Shown piece after piece: positions 23,494 through 34,331 of a stretch of 64,000 bases of DNA. Both the position numbers and the translations under genes were made by a program. The notes under the pieces were generated by a model. The model searched no databases. It was not told the origin of the DNA and saw nothing but the letters and a program-made list of their open reading frames with translations. Numbering within the stretch: position 1 is the first letter of the stretch; every line of letters starts with the position of its first letter. Source of the stretch: Viola odorata. Lineage: Eukaryota; Streptophyta; Magnoliopsida; Malpighiales; Violaceae. Where the stretch lies: assembly GCA_963691705.1 (NCBI GenBank), contig OY829546.1, positions 31,218,040 through 31,282,039 of the forward strand. The letters run 5' to 3'.

Positions 23494-24010
23494 CTAGGAG
23501 TGAAAAGTCCTATCTTTGTGACGGCCGATCCTGATCAGACGACTCACTAAGACGAGGCACGCCCTGACATACCTAAAAACTTAGTGTTGGGAGTGAAAAG
23601 TCCTATCCTTGTGGTAACCGTGCTAACACAGACGACCCACTAAGACGAGGCACGCCCCGACACCCTCGGGAGTGAAAAGTCCTATCCTTGTGGCAACCGT
23701 GCTAACACAGGCGGCCCACTAAGACGAGGCACGTCCCGGCATCTCTGGGAGTGAAAATCCTATCCTTGTGATAACCGGGCTAATATAGACGACTCACTAA
23801 GATGAGGCACGCCCTAGAGAGATAGTAACTCCATCCTGGAACTGAAAATCCTATCCTTGTGATAACCGGGTTAATACAGACAACTCACTAAGATGAGGCA
23901 CGATTCCAGGGATGCGAGGTATCAACGCCTAGAAGTGAAAATCCTACCCTTGTGATGGCCGGTCCTGATCAGACGGCTCACTAAGATGAGGCACATTCCA
24001 GGCCGATCGT
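23494..24010 (+). repeat. E1 tandem hairpin array, six units of about 75-100 bp
   Basis: Each unit contains GTGAAAA, a CTATC or CTACC word, CTTGTG, about 20 nt of variable middle, CAC, TAAGA and GAGGCAC. The halves pair as CTTGTG(A/G) with (T/C)CAC-t-AAG. Four units have the A:T pair and two have G:C at the variable position. The array follows pol directly and precedes the antisense genes. Confidence 0.85.
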
Positions 24011-24564
24011 GGGAATACAGAAAAATCGCGATATCCCAGCGAGTAACCAGATGGGAAATGCCTGGTGAAGATGGCTGGTTGAGAAAGCGATATGAGTGGT
24101 GCCGACGACACCCCGACGTGGATGCGCGAAGGCTCCCAACGGCGACTAACGTTTGTTATTGTATGGTATTTTACTGATGCTCTAAAGCAACAATTGAGAA
24201 TGTGCAGGGACATCGTGGAAACAATGAGGAGATTGACACCCATGCAGACGATAGTATTATGTGGCCTATAATTGTGACAAGTGTACTATCAACGGCCAAC
24301 GATCTTATTGTCTTGATTCGAGAAATACCGATATGAGAATGTATGTGCTATATCTCCATGATAGCTATTCCTACGGAAGTGGATATGCCCGTATTTATCT
24401 ATATGGAATTCTTCGCCACTGATTGAGAATATTTACGTCAGTGCGGTATCGTTATAAAGATATTCATCCTGGATGACATCTTATCGATTAAGTTATCTCT
24501 TTAACGGAGACGATAGCAGTGTTCGAGGCTGTAACGCCTCTGGAAGGATACAGCCGGTTTGAAC

Positions 24565-24611
<47 letters not shown>

Positions 24612-24715
24612 AATTGTTCAAAAAACCCTTGAAGGGTTACAAAAGACAAAAACCTCTAAGAGCAAAAAACAAAAATGAGCGGTGCCCGATATTCAAGAAA
24701 GGATGACAAAAACAT
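24011..24715. other. E1 spacer between the hairpin array and the antisense genes
   Basis: No coding supported. It contains an (AT)n microsatellite at 24564-24609. The far end should hold the 3' UTR of the minus-strand gene ending at 24716. Confidence 0.5.
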
Positions 24716-27153
24716 CTATAGCGCGACAGTCTCACTATCCCCTTGCCCTTCATGGCCCCCCTTCTTTACCCTGCGAAAATGATCATCTGTGAGGATCCCT
24801 GACCTCTCCCGAAAAGTGTCAATAAGGGCATCAACGCGGTACACCTCCTCCCCATGAATCTACACAAAGCAGTCAGACATGATACCGGTAGTGGTCTCAA
24901 TGTACCATTTACGCCTTTCTACCGACTTCCTCTCCAGTGCAGCTTTTTCCTCTTTCAATGCTGTCTTCTCTTCCTCCAGCGCAACATTCTTAGCCCTCTC
25001 TGCCGTCAGAGCAGCGTCAAGATCAGACACCCTAGCGGCCTCTTGCTCTCTAGCATCCTTTAAGTCCTTCTTGGCCATCGCCCAGACTAGCACCAACTTT
25101 TGGCATTCCCCCGATAGTTTCTTCTTTTCTTCTTGCTCCTTGGCAAGCTCTTCGGAAAGCTGACAATGAGTGACATAAAGCCTATCTGAGGTAGAAGTAA
25201 GAGAGGCAACCTTGTGTGACATATGCTGGGCCCAGTAGTGAAACTGGGAGAAAGAAGAAAATAAGGTGGAACACAATAAACCTATTTGCTCGTCAGCAGT
25301 CCGAGAAAACGTCTCCTCCTCCTCAGGGCACGTTAATGCATAAACGACAAAGAAAGAAGAAACCACGGTGGAATTGTCGCCCCCAACAGCCGCGAACCCA
25401 GATCTGCGCAAGTTACTCAAGTCAAGTTGATGAGTAACGGGACCAGACTAAGCCATCGAACTCAAATCGGCCATGAGATGGGGTGTAACAACCCCACCAG
25501 GCCTATACATCGAGGCATTGGAGGGAACAAAAAATAGAGCAGTTGGAGATGGAGGTTGATTAGAAGAAGTGCCCCCGTGAAGCCCAAAGGATCTATGAGA
25601 TTGAAAGGTCAAAAAATTGGCCCTCGTTAAGTCCTCATTGAAGCCCATAACATGGGAGAAGGAAGAAGGAAGTGACGAGTCGAAGGAATGGGTGAAGCAT
25701 CAAAGGGTCCAGAAATGCCCACAGTTCCCAAAGGGTCAGAAGACTGACCGCCAGAAGGCGTCATCGAAGCAAAAATAGTAGCATCCCCCCTTCATTGATA
25801 ACGGGACCCGTTGGCAAGCTCGTGTTTTCCCCGTCATGTCGTGGCCTCTTGTCAGGACGTCGAAACACATGGGTCAGGTCCATGTTGTCTGTTGGCGACA
25901 AGTGAGCAGAGGCAACAACGGTATCCTGCAGAAATAAACATTGAGAAAGGTAAGAAAGTAAAAGAAAATGCTAAAGAGCGTTAAGAAGCAATGGGCGAGA
26001 TAACGCAGTCATGAAAGAAATGCCTACAGTGACAATATCGCTAACCGGCACCTCCGAGGAAGCCGCCGCATTCGAAGGTGGGGTAAGGGCTGCAACGCGG
26101 CTTGTCTTTTTCTTCTTTTTCCTTTTTGTGGGAACCCAGGAAGAAGACGCCTAAGCAGAAGCGACAACAACGGATACAACCGGAATAGAAACGGGGATGG
26201 TGGCAGTTCCCTCGCGGACCGGAGAAGAAGGCGCTTGAACGGGATTTACAGTCACAGTAGGCGGTACGACTGCATTAGCAGCCTCGGCGGCAGCGGCAAC
26301 AACTTCCTCTCCCTTCCTTCTTCTTAGAGCCTTTCTCTCCCGTCTCCTAACGCTTTCAGGCTTCCAACAAGGCTCAAGATCTGCACAATCACGATATAAC
26401 GTTAGCGTTAGTATCGCCTAAAATTACAAAGAAAATGACACAACACTCACTCTCAACACAAGCTCAAATATCAGTCCCGCACGCCAGGTTGCGAGTGTGA
26501 ACGCTGATGTCCAATTCGAGCAGTTTGTTTAACCAGCCTTGCTCAAGTGGAGGAAGAGCCCCCCGTCGACCCCAGGCACTAACCCGGATATTGTGATTAA
26601 AACCGATCCGCCACCGGGGGCTAGGCAGTTCAATGACAAAAAAATCATTTTTCCAATTTTCAATGGAAGACTCAAGGTGCAGGAGCTTCCAGGTGAAGGG
26701 TTTAAGCGAGTCATCGTCATAACGGGGCGATATCGCTAGCACACCCCTACGGCTATACAATTGAAAAAGTGATTTAAGTAATAAAAGGGAAGGAGAGTTA
26801 ATCCCTTTGTATTTACAGAGTTCTAGAAATGCGTAAACACAACAGTACGCGTTGGGAGTTAACTGAACAGGATTCACATCCAGAGCAACAAACAACCCTT
26901 CAACGAAAGAATCAAGAGGAAATTGGAAACCATAGCCAAACATCTTGGCATACAAAAGCCTACTGTTGCCGGATAATACACTATTAAGGCGCATTGAATT
27001 AGAGGCAATGAAAACCGTACAATCCTCGAGAATATGGGCATTGTGTCTGGTTAAATGCTCTTGAAGCATGGATGTGGAGGTGATGGTGGTAACAGTATTC
27101 TCAATTTTTTCCTCATCAACAGACTTGGGTCGATAACGGCGAGTTCTAGCCAT
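24716..27153 (-). pseudogene. E1 antisense gene 1: Transposase_28-like coiled-coil protein, at least three exons
   Basis: Exon 1 (27153-26451) starts MARTRRYRPKSVDEEK and holds the domain called Transposase_28 or 'putative gypsy type transposon': RLNSVLSGNSRLLYAKMF, YGFQFPLDSFVEGL, NPVQLTPNAY, WKNDFFVIEL. An in-frame TGA lies just before the splice. Intron 1 (26450-26381) and intron 2 (26027-25926) are GT-AG and keep the frame. Exon 2 carries basic tracts (KRKKKKK) and has one stop; exon 3 opens DTVVASAHLSP and includes RRPDKRPRH. After frameshifts the C-terminal frame (25420-24860, reading on to 24716) is a long heptad coiled coil. Function is unknown; nuclear location is inferred from the basic tracts. 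A TATAAAA box lies about 170 bp upstream. Confidence 0.75.
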
Positions 27154-27319
27154 GGAAAAAAATAAAGAAAATATGAAGAAGATGACAAATGAGGATAGAA
27201 ATACCTTTCGGGGAGAGAAACTCAGAACGCCAGATGATGGAAAGAAGAAACACCAGTCGGCTCGAGAAGGTGAAAGGAAAATAGAATAACAAAAGAGAGA
27301 AAAAGAAATATGTGTTGGG

Positions 27320-27326
27320 TTTTATA
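27320..27326 (-). promoter_or_regulatory. TATA box upstream of E1 antisense gene 1
   Basis: TATAAAA on the minus strand, about 170 bp before the ATG at 27153. It is internal to the retroelement and opposite to LTR transcription. Confidence 0.5.
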
Positions 27327-27887
27327 ACCCTAGCAGTTAGACAAAACGATTGTTGTAACAATTGTCGCGTGTGTGACGCGTCACAAAGAAAAGATACAAG
27401 CAATGAGGATGATTCTAGAGAAGCGAGAAGACGCTTTGATCTCACCAATTTCTAGGGCACACCAACCCCTAGTGCCTCCACGAACAGACACGTGTATTCT
27501 AGCCATCATGACTCCCCTCTCGCATTAATAAGGGAATCTCAAGCATTAAATGTTCTGTAAAGTGGAGTCGATTTTCAAACCTAGACAGGCGCAATAACGC
27601 GGAGACCAAGATAACGCGGCGCAGCGTTACCTCCACTGGCAGCTGTCGAGATAACGCAAAGGAAAGGGATAATGCGACAAAGATCAATCGTTATTTAAAG
27701 GAGAATTCTAGACGTTGTTACAAGGAAGACGTTATTAATTATTATAAACTGAATTGCATCAATGTTTGAAGTGAAAAAAGGATAGAAATTAACAGAGACG
27801 AGTGGAGTCTTTGACGTCCTCTGCAGCATCAGCACCATCAGATTACGGGAGCACCTCGGTACCGCCGCCGTCACCTCCCTCTTCCTC

Positions 27888-30790
27888 TCATGAAGAAAGA
27901 AAACCTTCTTTGCTCCTATCTATTTCATTCATTTTTTCAGAGGCATAATTAGCTATCTTAGCAGGATCGAAAGTCCTACTGCGATAGTAGTCCACGATTC
28001 CGGCAGTAAAGGCCCACATTGTCTTTTTCTTCCACCAACGTATCTTTGAGGGAACCTTTGCTAAATCCGCATTGCAAGCCAATATCTCTTCGGAAAGAAG
28101 AGAATTTTTCTTGTCAGCTGCCACCAACTCCGCCTCTAAACACTCAACTTTGGCTTTCCCCTTAGATCTTTCCTATAGGTGTCAATTTGGGACCAGACCC
28201 GCGGTCCCGACCCCGACCCGGGAATTCGGGTTGGGTTCGAGACCAATTTCTAGTCCCGTTTTGAGTCAGGGCCGGGTTTGGTCCCGACCCGGGAAATTCC
28301 GGGTTTATCCAGGTCTGACCCGAGACCAGGCTAATTATAGATTTGGTCTAATTTTTTTTCCGGAACAGATCCGGCCACCACACCAGACTGACCAGAGCCA
28401 ACATCCTCAACTTCTGCTCCAACTACATTCAACATAACAAACAAAAACCACTTTAACAAATAACTCAACCATCAAAAAATATATAAAAAATAAAAAATTT
28501 GTATCTATAAACTTAGATCCCATCATATTACAACACCACTCATCAAACTATCAAATTAATTAATCAGCACATTAACAACTAATCAAACCTAAAGGTTCTG
28601 TTATAGTAGAGAGCAATAGTCGTACCAACGCTTAGGAGTTTCTTGATGTTATCGGTGGAGGGGGAGGCGAGGCGAGGCGGCGATGAGGGTTCTGGTCGGG
28701 AGAGGCGACGCGACGAGGTTCTGGTCGTGGTCGTGAGAATGAAAATCAGGTTGAGAATGAAAGGAAAATCAGATGGGTTAGTCGGGAAAAAAAGGAAAAG
28801 TAGAAGGAGAAGGGTAGAAAATCTTATCCAAAAGAAAAAAAAGGAAAAGATGGAAAAGAAGAAGAAGGGTTAGCTCTAGTCTCGACCCGGGTGTCTCAGG
28901 TCTGGTCGGGTCCGGGTCGGGTCCGGCCCGCAGACCCGTTTTGACACCTCTAATCTTTCCCTTGCAAGTTCAGCGTAGCAATCGTTCAGTTCCGCCAAGG
29001 TACGATTCTGAAGTCGCGTTAACTCCTTCACTTTAGTCAAGGCGGCATCCAGTTGCTCTTTTGAGTCGGGTGAACCTCGAAGCTTGTCACCATGAGCCTT
29101 AAGAAAGTGATGCACTTTGCGGAAGTCGGCCAGTGCATCATTCAGAATGTGCGCGTACTAAATATCGGGGGGAAGCCGCAACAACTCTTCTTTAACCTCA
29201 GGCGAGCCAAATATCTCACCCACCAGGAAGGCCGTCGGTTGATCTTGCGATAATGGGTCCGACACCCCTAAGGCACGAAGCCCGCTAGTGCCAAATGTTG
29301 ACAAATCCAACCGGTAAGAAGGAACCCCTTGAGGACCCTTGGCAGAACCGTCGATACTCAAAATGGAAGTAAAGAATAATGGTTGAGGAGCCCCCGTCGG
29401 TGGGTCAAGAAGTGCGCTTGAGCTGGGAGCTGACACCACCACGTCAGGAATGCAGGAGGAAATGGGAGAGTCGGGGACGTTAGTCGGCGGAAGCGAATCT
29501 GCCGTCAGCGGAACTTCAGTGACCGTTGGAGGAATGACAATTGACGCCTTAGTAACCTTTGTCATTTGAGAAGTATTCACCACAGTAGAAACGTCAACCC
29601 TCATGGTGGGGACTCCGTCAACCTTTTTTGAAAAAATCCCAGTGGCCTGACCATCTTTCTCCACTCTGAGTTTCTTCCGTTGAGTTGCGGAAGCATGACG
29701 AAGCTCTGTCTCGATATCCATATCCTCGCTATCGCTGTCAGTTATCCTAGTTACGGGTCGACCCAAAGTTACTCCTCTGCCCCAGACCAGTAAGCAATTG
29801 TCAAGGAAACAAGAGGCTCGAGCAGGAATACCGCGCCCTCTCCCTGCAACTGTCTTAGTTCTCCTCTTCTTCGGCGAAGTATTTTGATGGCTGGAACCCC
29901 CAGGTGGTGGAGAAGCTGGTAGCGTTTGGAGCGGCACCACATTCAAAGGAGCATCATTCCCTCCGGGTGATTGACCCTCAGTGTTTTCTGCCAATGAAAT
30001 ATGTCAGAACAGCAAGCAAATCAAAGCGATAACGTGAAAAGAGAAAAACTCACCCGTAACGCACTCTTCTAGGCGCCTGTACAAAGCGAATTCTCGAATA
30101 CGGAAAGACGTATCTATCTCTAGTAAGGCGTTAGCATGAGCTAACTTATCCCTAGACAATACTACTGGGTTTACCTAGGCAACACTAGTAATCTCTCGAT
30201 TAAAGCCCCTGAAGGTCGCATCCCTGCTAGTAAGAAACTTAGGCGACTTAAAAAGAAGGCAGTTCGAGAATGAAGAAACCGCTCTTCCAATCAGCCACAG
30301 TCTCCTCAAAGACCTGAAACTTCTGCCAGAACGACTGCACTAACGCGTCATTCCACCTTGGGGCGATATCGACTAAGCAGTTGCGACAATTTAGGCTGAA
30401 GAATTTGCAGAGTAAATTGACGGACGGAGTAAAGATACCCTTCGTGTCGCAAGCACGAAGAATGGCATAAATCCCACACCAAGAAGAAGGAGTTATCTGA
30501 GAGGGATTAAGATCATATCGGCTCAACAATTTTTCTACAGAAGTATGAACTGGGAAACGAAAGCCATAAAGGAACATTTTAAAGTAAACCAGTCTATATT
30601 TTCCCCACAGTGGATCGTGAAGTCACAGATAATCCTCGGGGACAATAATGGAATAGCCAGGGGGAAAAGAGATACCATGACTCTCTAATTCGGCCCTCAG
30701 AACCGTCTCGCACAAAAAAATACTGTGTGTTTTTTCGATCTCTAGATCTAAAGGTCTCTGAAAACCCTTAATAGCTCTAGTCTTATGCAT
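27888..30790 (-). pseudogene. E1 antisense gene 2: second Transposase_28-like copy, split by an hAT MITE
   Basis: Exon 1 starts MHKTRAIKGF at 30790 and carries the same domain as antisense gene 1 (FKMFLYGFRFPVHTSVEKLL, NPSQITPSSW, WKSGFFILELPS), with stops near 30624 and 30248. A 66-bp GT-AG intron at 30053-29988 joins ...VT to ENTEGQSPGG in frame. Exon 2 has a basic patch (SPKKRRTKT), a Pro/Ser/Thr-rich linker, the family motif YRLDLSTFGTSGLRALG, one stop near 29158, then a coiled coil. It is interrupted at 28952-28174 by an hAT MITE and resumes to 27888 with a C-terminal FTAGIVDYYRSRTFDPAKI segment that all copies share in some form. Function is unknown. Confidence 0.75.
28174..28952. mobile_element. 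hAT-type MITE inside E1 antisense gene 2
   Basis: Ends TATAGGTGTCAA and TTGACACCTCTA, flanked by a perfect 8-bp duplication ATCTTTCC (28166-28173 and 28953-28960). The subterminal regions are full of CCCGACCCGG-type repeats. Eight-base duplications and GGTGTCAA ends point to hAT. No transposase is encoded. Removing it rejoins the coiled-coil reading of the host gene. Confidence 0.9.
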
Positions 30791-31241
30791 AACGAACCAG
30801 TAAAAGAAAAACCAGAACGAAAGAGGAGTAAAATACCTTGAAGAAGAAAGTAATGAGTAGACCGCCGACGCCGACGCCGACGAACGGTGGGAGAAGTTTT
30901 CCTCGAGCAAAAGAAGAAGCAGAGAAAAATTCGAGGCGCAAGTAAAAGTGTGAGAAGAGGAGAGTTATTTCCTTTTAAAGGTCAAACCCAATGACTGAGT
31001 AACCTGTGAGAACAAGACACACATAAAACAGAAAAGGACACGTGGAAAGACATCAAAAGAATATTTATGGCTAAGCATTTATATCCTTGGAGGAAGGTGG
31101 TTAACAACTGGAAGTTGAAGAAACGGTTGCATCAAGCGGTAACCAACCGCTCAACGTTAACTACCCAATGATTGTAGAGTTAACGCGAGAATGTAACGAC
31201 AAGAAAGCAAAAATGGAGAGCATTATTTTATTCATAAAAAA

Positions 31242-31258
31242 GCCATACGGCATCTACA
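31242..31258 (-). terminator. Shared 3'-end motif, E1 copy
   Basis: On the minus strand: TGTAGATGCCGTATGGC followed by TTTTTTATGAATAAAA. It sits about 20-35 nt past the stop of the gene at 31279-31698. Near-identical motifs lie at 42778, 47074 and 48152 in E2, each after an antisense gene. A UGUA word followed by an A/U-rich AAUAAA-like word fits a plant poly(A) region. Confidence 0.65.
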
Positions 31259-31278
31259 ACATGCATGACACATAAGGA

Positions 31279-31698
31279 TTAATCCTCGTCAAGCCAGTAG
31301 GAAGGCCAGTAGAAGTCATCTCCATCCGAAGACGGCCACACCTCGTTAGGAAAAGGGAAAGGCTCGTCAACCCTTTTCTCTTGACCAGGCTTTGACGAAC
31401 TTGACTCCCCCTTAGTGATGGAAGCCGCTATCTCAGCACTGATATCGTTAGAGGAACCTCCTTCCATGAAACGACTAATGTGAGGAAACAGTTCATCGCC
31501 CTTCCGAACAGTAGGGACATGGAAGTCAAAAGGCACGCTGCTTGCCTCGAAAGCCTTCCTCTTCGGCCTCTTACGACCCTTGCGTCGAGAAGTTCGTCTT
31601 TTCAGGCACGACGAAGGAGGATCGTCAGAATCTAGTGAAGTTGGAGGAGTCGGTGGAGAATCACGATCAGCGACATCTATGGAATATGAGTCAGCCAT
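31279..31698 (-). CDS. E1 antisense gene 3: basic/acidic protein of unknown function
   Basis: An intact 139-residue frame from MADSYSIDVADRDSPP at 31698. Residues about 30-50 are strongly basic (RRTSRRKGRKRPKRKAF), a clear nuclear localisation pattern. The C-terminus is acidic and aromatic (DGDDFYWPSYWLDED), similar in character to transcriptional activation regions. A TATA-like TATTTAAAGG lies about 70 bp upstream near 31768, and a 3'-end motif lies just downstream. I found no counterpart in E2. It could be a real protein of the element; function is unknown. Confidence 0.55.
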   Translation of the reverse strand: MADSYSIDVADRDSPPTPPTSLDSDDPPSSCLKRRTSRRKGRKRPKRKAFEASSVPFDFHVPTVRKGDELFPHISRFMEGGSSNDISAEIAASITKGESSSSKPGQEKRVDEPFPFPNEVWPSSDGDDFYWPSYWLDED

Positions 31699-31739
31699 AA
31701 AATCGTAAGCAATCACAGTGGAGAAATGCAAAGAAGAAG

Positions 31740-32233
31740 ATGAACAGGAAAAAGAAGAGAAAATCCCTTTAAATAGTCAAAACAAAGAGGCCTCCCCACC
31801 TTTTCGCACGCCCATTAAGAAAAATCAATCCGCTTCGAGAAGAATGGTCATAATTGCATAATCGGATTCTGTGATCACGCCTGTTAGGATTTCTCGCTGA
31901 TCAAGAGACACCAAAAAATCTCCCAATTAGTTGATACTGAAGAAACAACGCAGAATTAATACGGAACGGTTCACAAGAATAATCGTCGCCACCCGGTGAG
32001 CAAGGAAAAATAAGCGCTGCAGAAGTCCAACCAATGGCAGACTCATTTTCAGTTGAGCTGATGTGGCACTCAACTGAAGCATTAATTAGCATATCGAGAA
32101 AGGAAAGAAGTCACAAGCAAGATAGCGAAAAGATACTTTTTTTATTTATGGCCTAACGGCCCAAACATACATCCGCGTACATACATCATGACACAAAAGA
32201 AAAACAAAGGGATGCGACGACAATGGCGAGCGG
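31740..32233. other. E1 spacer between antisense genes 3 and 4
   Basis: No gene supported. It should hold the promoter of gene 3 (near 31768) and the 3' end of gene 4; near 32150 the minus strand reads GGCCGTTAGGCCATAAATAA, a loose match to the shared 3'-end motif. Confidence 0.45.
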
Positions 32234-32617
32234 TTAGGAATTGGACCCGGCCTCGTCCTCCCCTGACACAACAGGAATCTCCCTCAGAGCATCTGCAACA
32301 GAGGTCAGTTCGGAGGAGCAAACCCTCATCCCTTTCAAGCAACACATCAGCAGGTCCTTCCTGTACCGCAGCATGGTGGTGACTACCTCGATGTGGGAAA
32401 TGGTGGCGGCCAACTTCGTCACACTCTCCAAAGGGCTGAAGTCCTCTAGGGAAGTTGCAAGCTGCCTGGACATAAGAGGGGTCATCATCCCCTGAAGCTC
32501 CAAGACATCCTCGGAGGTCTTGGTCATCATGGTCTCCAGGAAACCAATGTCAGCCTCAGTAAGATTCTTCAGAGTGTGAGTTTTGGAGATCAAGAAGTTT
32601 CTAGTCAGCTCATCCAT
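32234..32617 (-). CDS. E1 antisense gene 4: small coiled-coil protein of about 127 residues
   Basis: Intact frame starting MDELTRNFLISKTHTLKNL. It is predicted mostly helical and coiled coil, and ends DALREIPVVSGEDEAGSNS. Two E2 frames, 46640-47038 and 47756-48106, are clear homologues: all start MD(E/D), share an LE.M...D(I/V)..L(E/Q).M pattern, a TML or NML helix, and a K.LL..C segment, and two share ALREIP. A TATAAA lies at 32677-32682, about 60 bp upstream. I do not recognise this family. It lies nearest the 3' LTR and is read toward pol. Confidence 0.65.
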   Translation of the reverse strand: MDELTRNFLISKTHTLKNLTEADIGFLETMMTKTSEDVLELQGMMTPLMSRQLATSLEDFSPLESVTKLAATISHIEVVTTMLRYRKDLLMCCLKGMRVCSSELTSVADALREIPVVSGEDEAGSNS

Positions 32618-32676
32618 GATGAAAATGCCAAAAGAAGTGCTAAAAAGATGTGAAATTTGCGCGATGGAAGTTCAAA

Positions 32677-32682
32677 TTTATA
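32677..32682 (-). promoter_or_regulatory. TATA box upstream of E1 antisense gene 4
   Basis: CCTATAAATTT on the minus strand, about 60 bp before the ATG at 32617, a standard plant TATA-to-start distance for a short leader. Confidence 0.55.
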
Positions 32683-32784
32683 GGCTCAAAGAAAAGGCGG
32701 TTGAGAAGACGTATCCCTCGAAAATCGAGCCACCCCTTTATCTAGAGGACCGTCAGGCATGACATGGAAACAAGAGGAAGCATT

Positions 32785-32825
32785 AGCCCTTGGTAAACAC
32801 TCGGGCTCATTTTCAGTTGGACTTG
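32785..32825 (+). other. Conserved block directly before the E1 3' LTR
   Basis: Contains GGTAAACACTCGGGCTCA and ends at the LTR start. E2 has almost the same block, on the minus strand, at 37785-37825, again ending at its 3' LTR. The LTRs themselves are not alike. The block occupies the place of the polypurine tract but is not purine-rich. Confidence 0.75.
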
Positions 32826-33321
32826 TGATAACAATAGAGGCAACTCCTGGGGCATTGCCGTCTTTACACTCAGTGATCAGGCCGAATTACTGTAGCTCTT
32901 ATAGGGCGCGCCCCACCGAAGAGGCCGCCCTTCACCAAGCGAGGAACCCTGGGATGGTCTACATCAGCGCGGGGGCGGGGGGGGGGGGTCTCACGTGTTA
33001 TCTGCCCATGCGCATGACGTTATCCCATCCCAGGTCAGCCATGACGTCACTCGAGGCGTTATCTATCCTAGATAACGCCCACCCCCTAGAGGTAACACCC
33101 GCCTTTGCGCCTATAAATACCCCACCATTCAAGATGCGAGGTAAGCCTATGATTGCTAGTCGAACCCCTGCCATTTGGAACAACCATACTGACTTAAGCA
33201 TTGGAGTGTCTACGCCGGAGCCCCCCCTCCGGCGCTTTGCAGGTACACCGGACGACAAATATAGCAACTTTGAGCGGCCATAGTCCTCACCCCTGGTTCC
33301 CCAGAAGTTCGAATCTTATCA
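32826..33321 (+). repeat. E1 3' LTR (496 bp)
   Basis: Starts TGATAACAATAGAGG and ends AATCTTATCA. TATA box at 33112-33119. It carries about 140 bp missing from the 5' LTR, including a long G run at about 32980. From there to the end it matches 17120-17446 closely. Confidence 0.92.
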
Positions 33322-33326
33322 GAAAG

Positions 33327-33830
33327 GATGCCAATGGTAACATATTTCCTATTGCTTGGGAAATTGTGGACTCTAAGAACAAGGACAACTGGTTGTGGTT
33401 TTTGCAGAGGTTACAAGATGACATTGGGCCCTTGGAAGAATGGTGTTTTATGTTAGACAGGAAAAAGGTAACTTTCCACTATTGCTTTCATGTGATACAT
33501 CATATTGTATTAGTGAGAGTAACTTATGGTCTCATGTGCAGGGTTTGCAAAATATATTTGATACTGTTTTGAAGGAAGTTGATCATAGGTATTGTGTGAG
33601 GCACATCTGGAACAATTTCAAATGTGAGTTTGGTGGGGGTCAGTACATGAAAGACCAGCTCTAGGATGCAACAAGAGCATACACAGAGACAAAGTTTAAC
33701 ATTCATTTGGAGAAGATAAAGGTCGAGAAACCAGCTGCTTATGCTTGGCTGAAGAGAATACCTCCACAGGGATGGTCAAGATATGCATTTAATACATGGG
33801 TGATGTGTGATGTGAATACCTTGATGCATA
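33327..33830 (+). pseudogene. MULE transposase, continuation after E1 (catalytic domain), with an intron
   Basis: Resumes KDANGNIFPIAWEIVDSK, WLWFLQRL, MLDRKK, where the second catalytic Asp lies in LDRKK. A 74-bp GT-AG intron (33468-33541) then joins DRKK to GLQNIFDTVL in frame, followed by DHRYCVRHIWNNF, the C-x-H segment of MULE transposases. A stop at about 33662 replaces a Trp (TGG to TAG) in KDQL(W)DATRAYTE. The reading fades after FNTWVMCDVNT near 33825. The third acidic residue and the C-terminal SWIM zinc finger expected in the family are not found, so the 3' part is deleted or decayed. Confidence 0.88.
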
Positions 33831-34331
33831 TCTGTGATACAAAAATATCTGGAACTATTGTTTATTCTTATTGCTACTCATTTTCGTACTTTATATGCGG
33901 CTTCTTTATTTAGAACAATTGATGAAAAATTAGTTTAACTCTTGTGTAGCCTTATTGTACTAGTTATGGTTCATTTCTTGCATTTTTTAGATCATATTTG
34001 CATGTTTATCTTGAAAGGAAATTGTAAAGTTTTATTTACATATTGTGTAGCACCAAAATTGTAAACTATTATTTTCATTTTGTTGATAAAAGAAACAATA
34101 AGAATTAGACGTGACATAAAGAAACAATGAGCAGAATTGATAGTAGCAAACCAAACTTCATTAAAGTGCAAAACCAAACAACCAAAGTTCAAAAAGTTAC
34201 AACATTCCAGCCCATCCTAGGCATCACAACATAAGCACAGACATAAAAAAGATCTAAGTCCTTCTGATCAAACAAGGACTTACATCCAAAACAAGCATTC
34301 CCCTCAATTTCCTCCCCCCCATTCAACTTAA
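33831..34331. other. MULE spacer, no gene seen
   Basis: This is where the transposase C-terminus would be expected, but no SWIM motif or other transposase reading is visible. The right part should be the 3' UTR of the minus-strand gene ending at 34332. Confidence 0.5.

Larger units (their letters stand above)
17092..33321 (+). mobile_element. E1: Tat-lineage Ty3/Gypsy retrotransposon inserted in the MULE transposase
   Basis: Bounded by LTRs beginning TG and ending TTATCA. The 5-bp flanks are AAAAG (17087-17091) and GAAAG (33322-33326), a duplication with one substitution. Joining the host sides restores the transposase reading IDGCHLKERYKG through KDANGNIFPIAWEIVD, which proves the nesting. 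Inside, in order: gag, protease, RT, RNase H, an additional archaeal-type RNase H, integrase, a tandem hairpin array, and antisense genes on the minus strand. A second RNase H plus antisense frames before the 3' LTR is typical of the Tat/Ogre/Retand group. Confidence 0.93.

Noticed and set aside
23494..24010. CRISPR-like array
   Set aside because: Units are contiguous diverged tandem repeats without unique spacers, inside a plant retrotransposon.
24564..24609. Regulatory or origin-like AT tract
   Set aside because: A plain (AT)n microsatellite with no supporting context.
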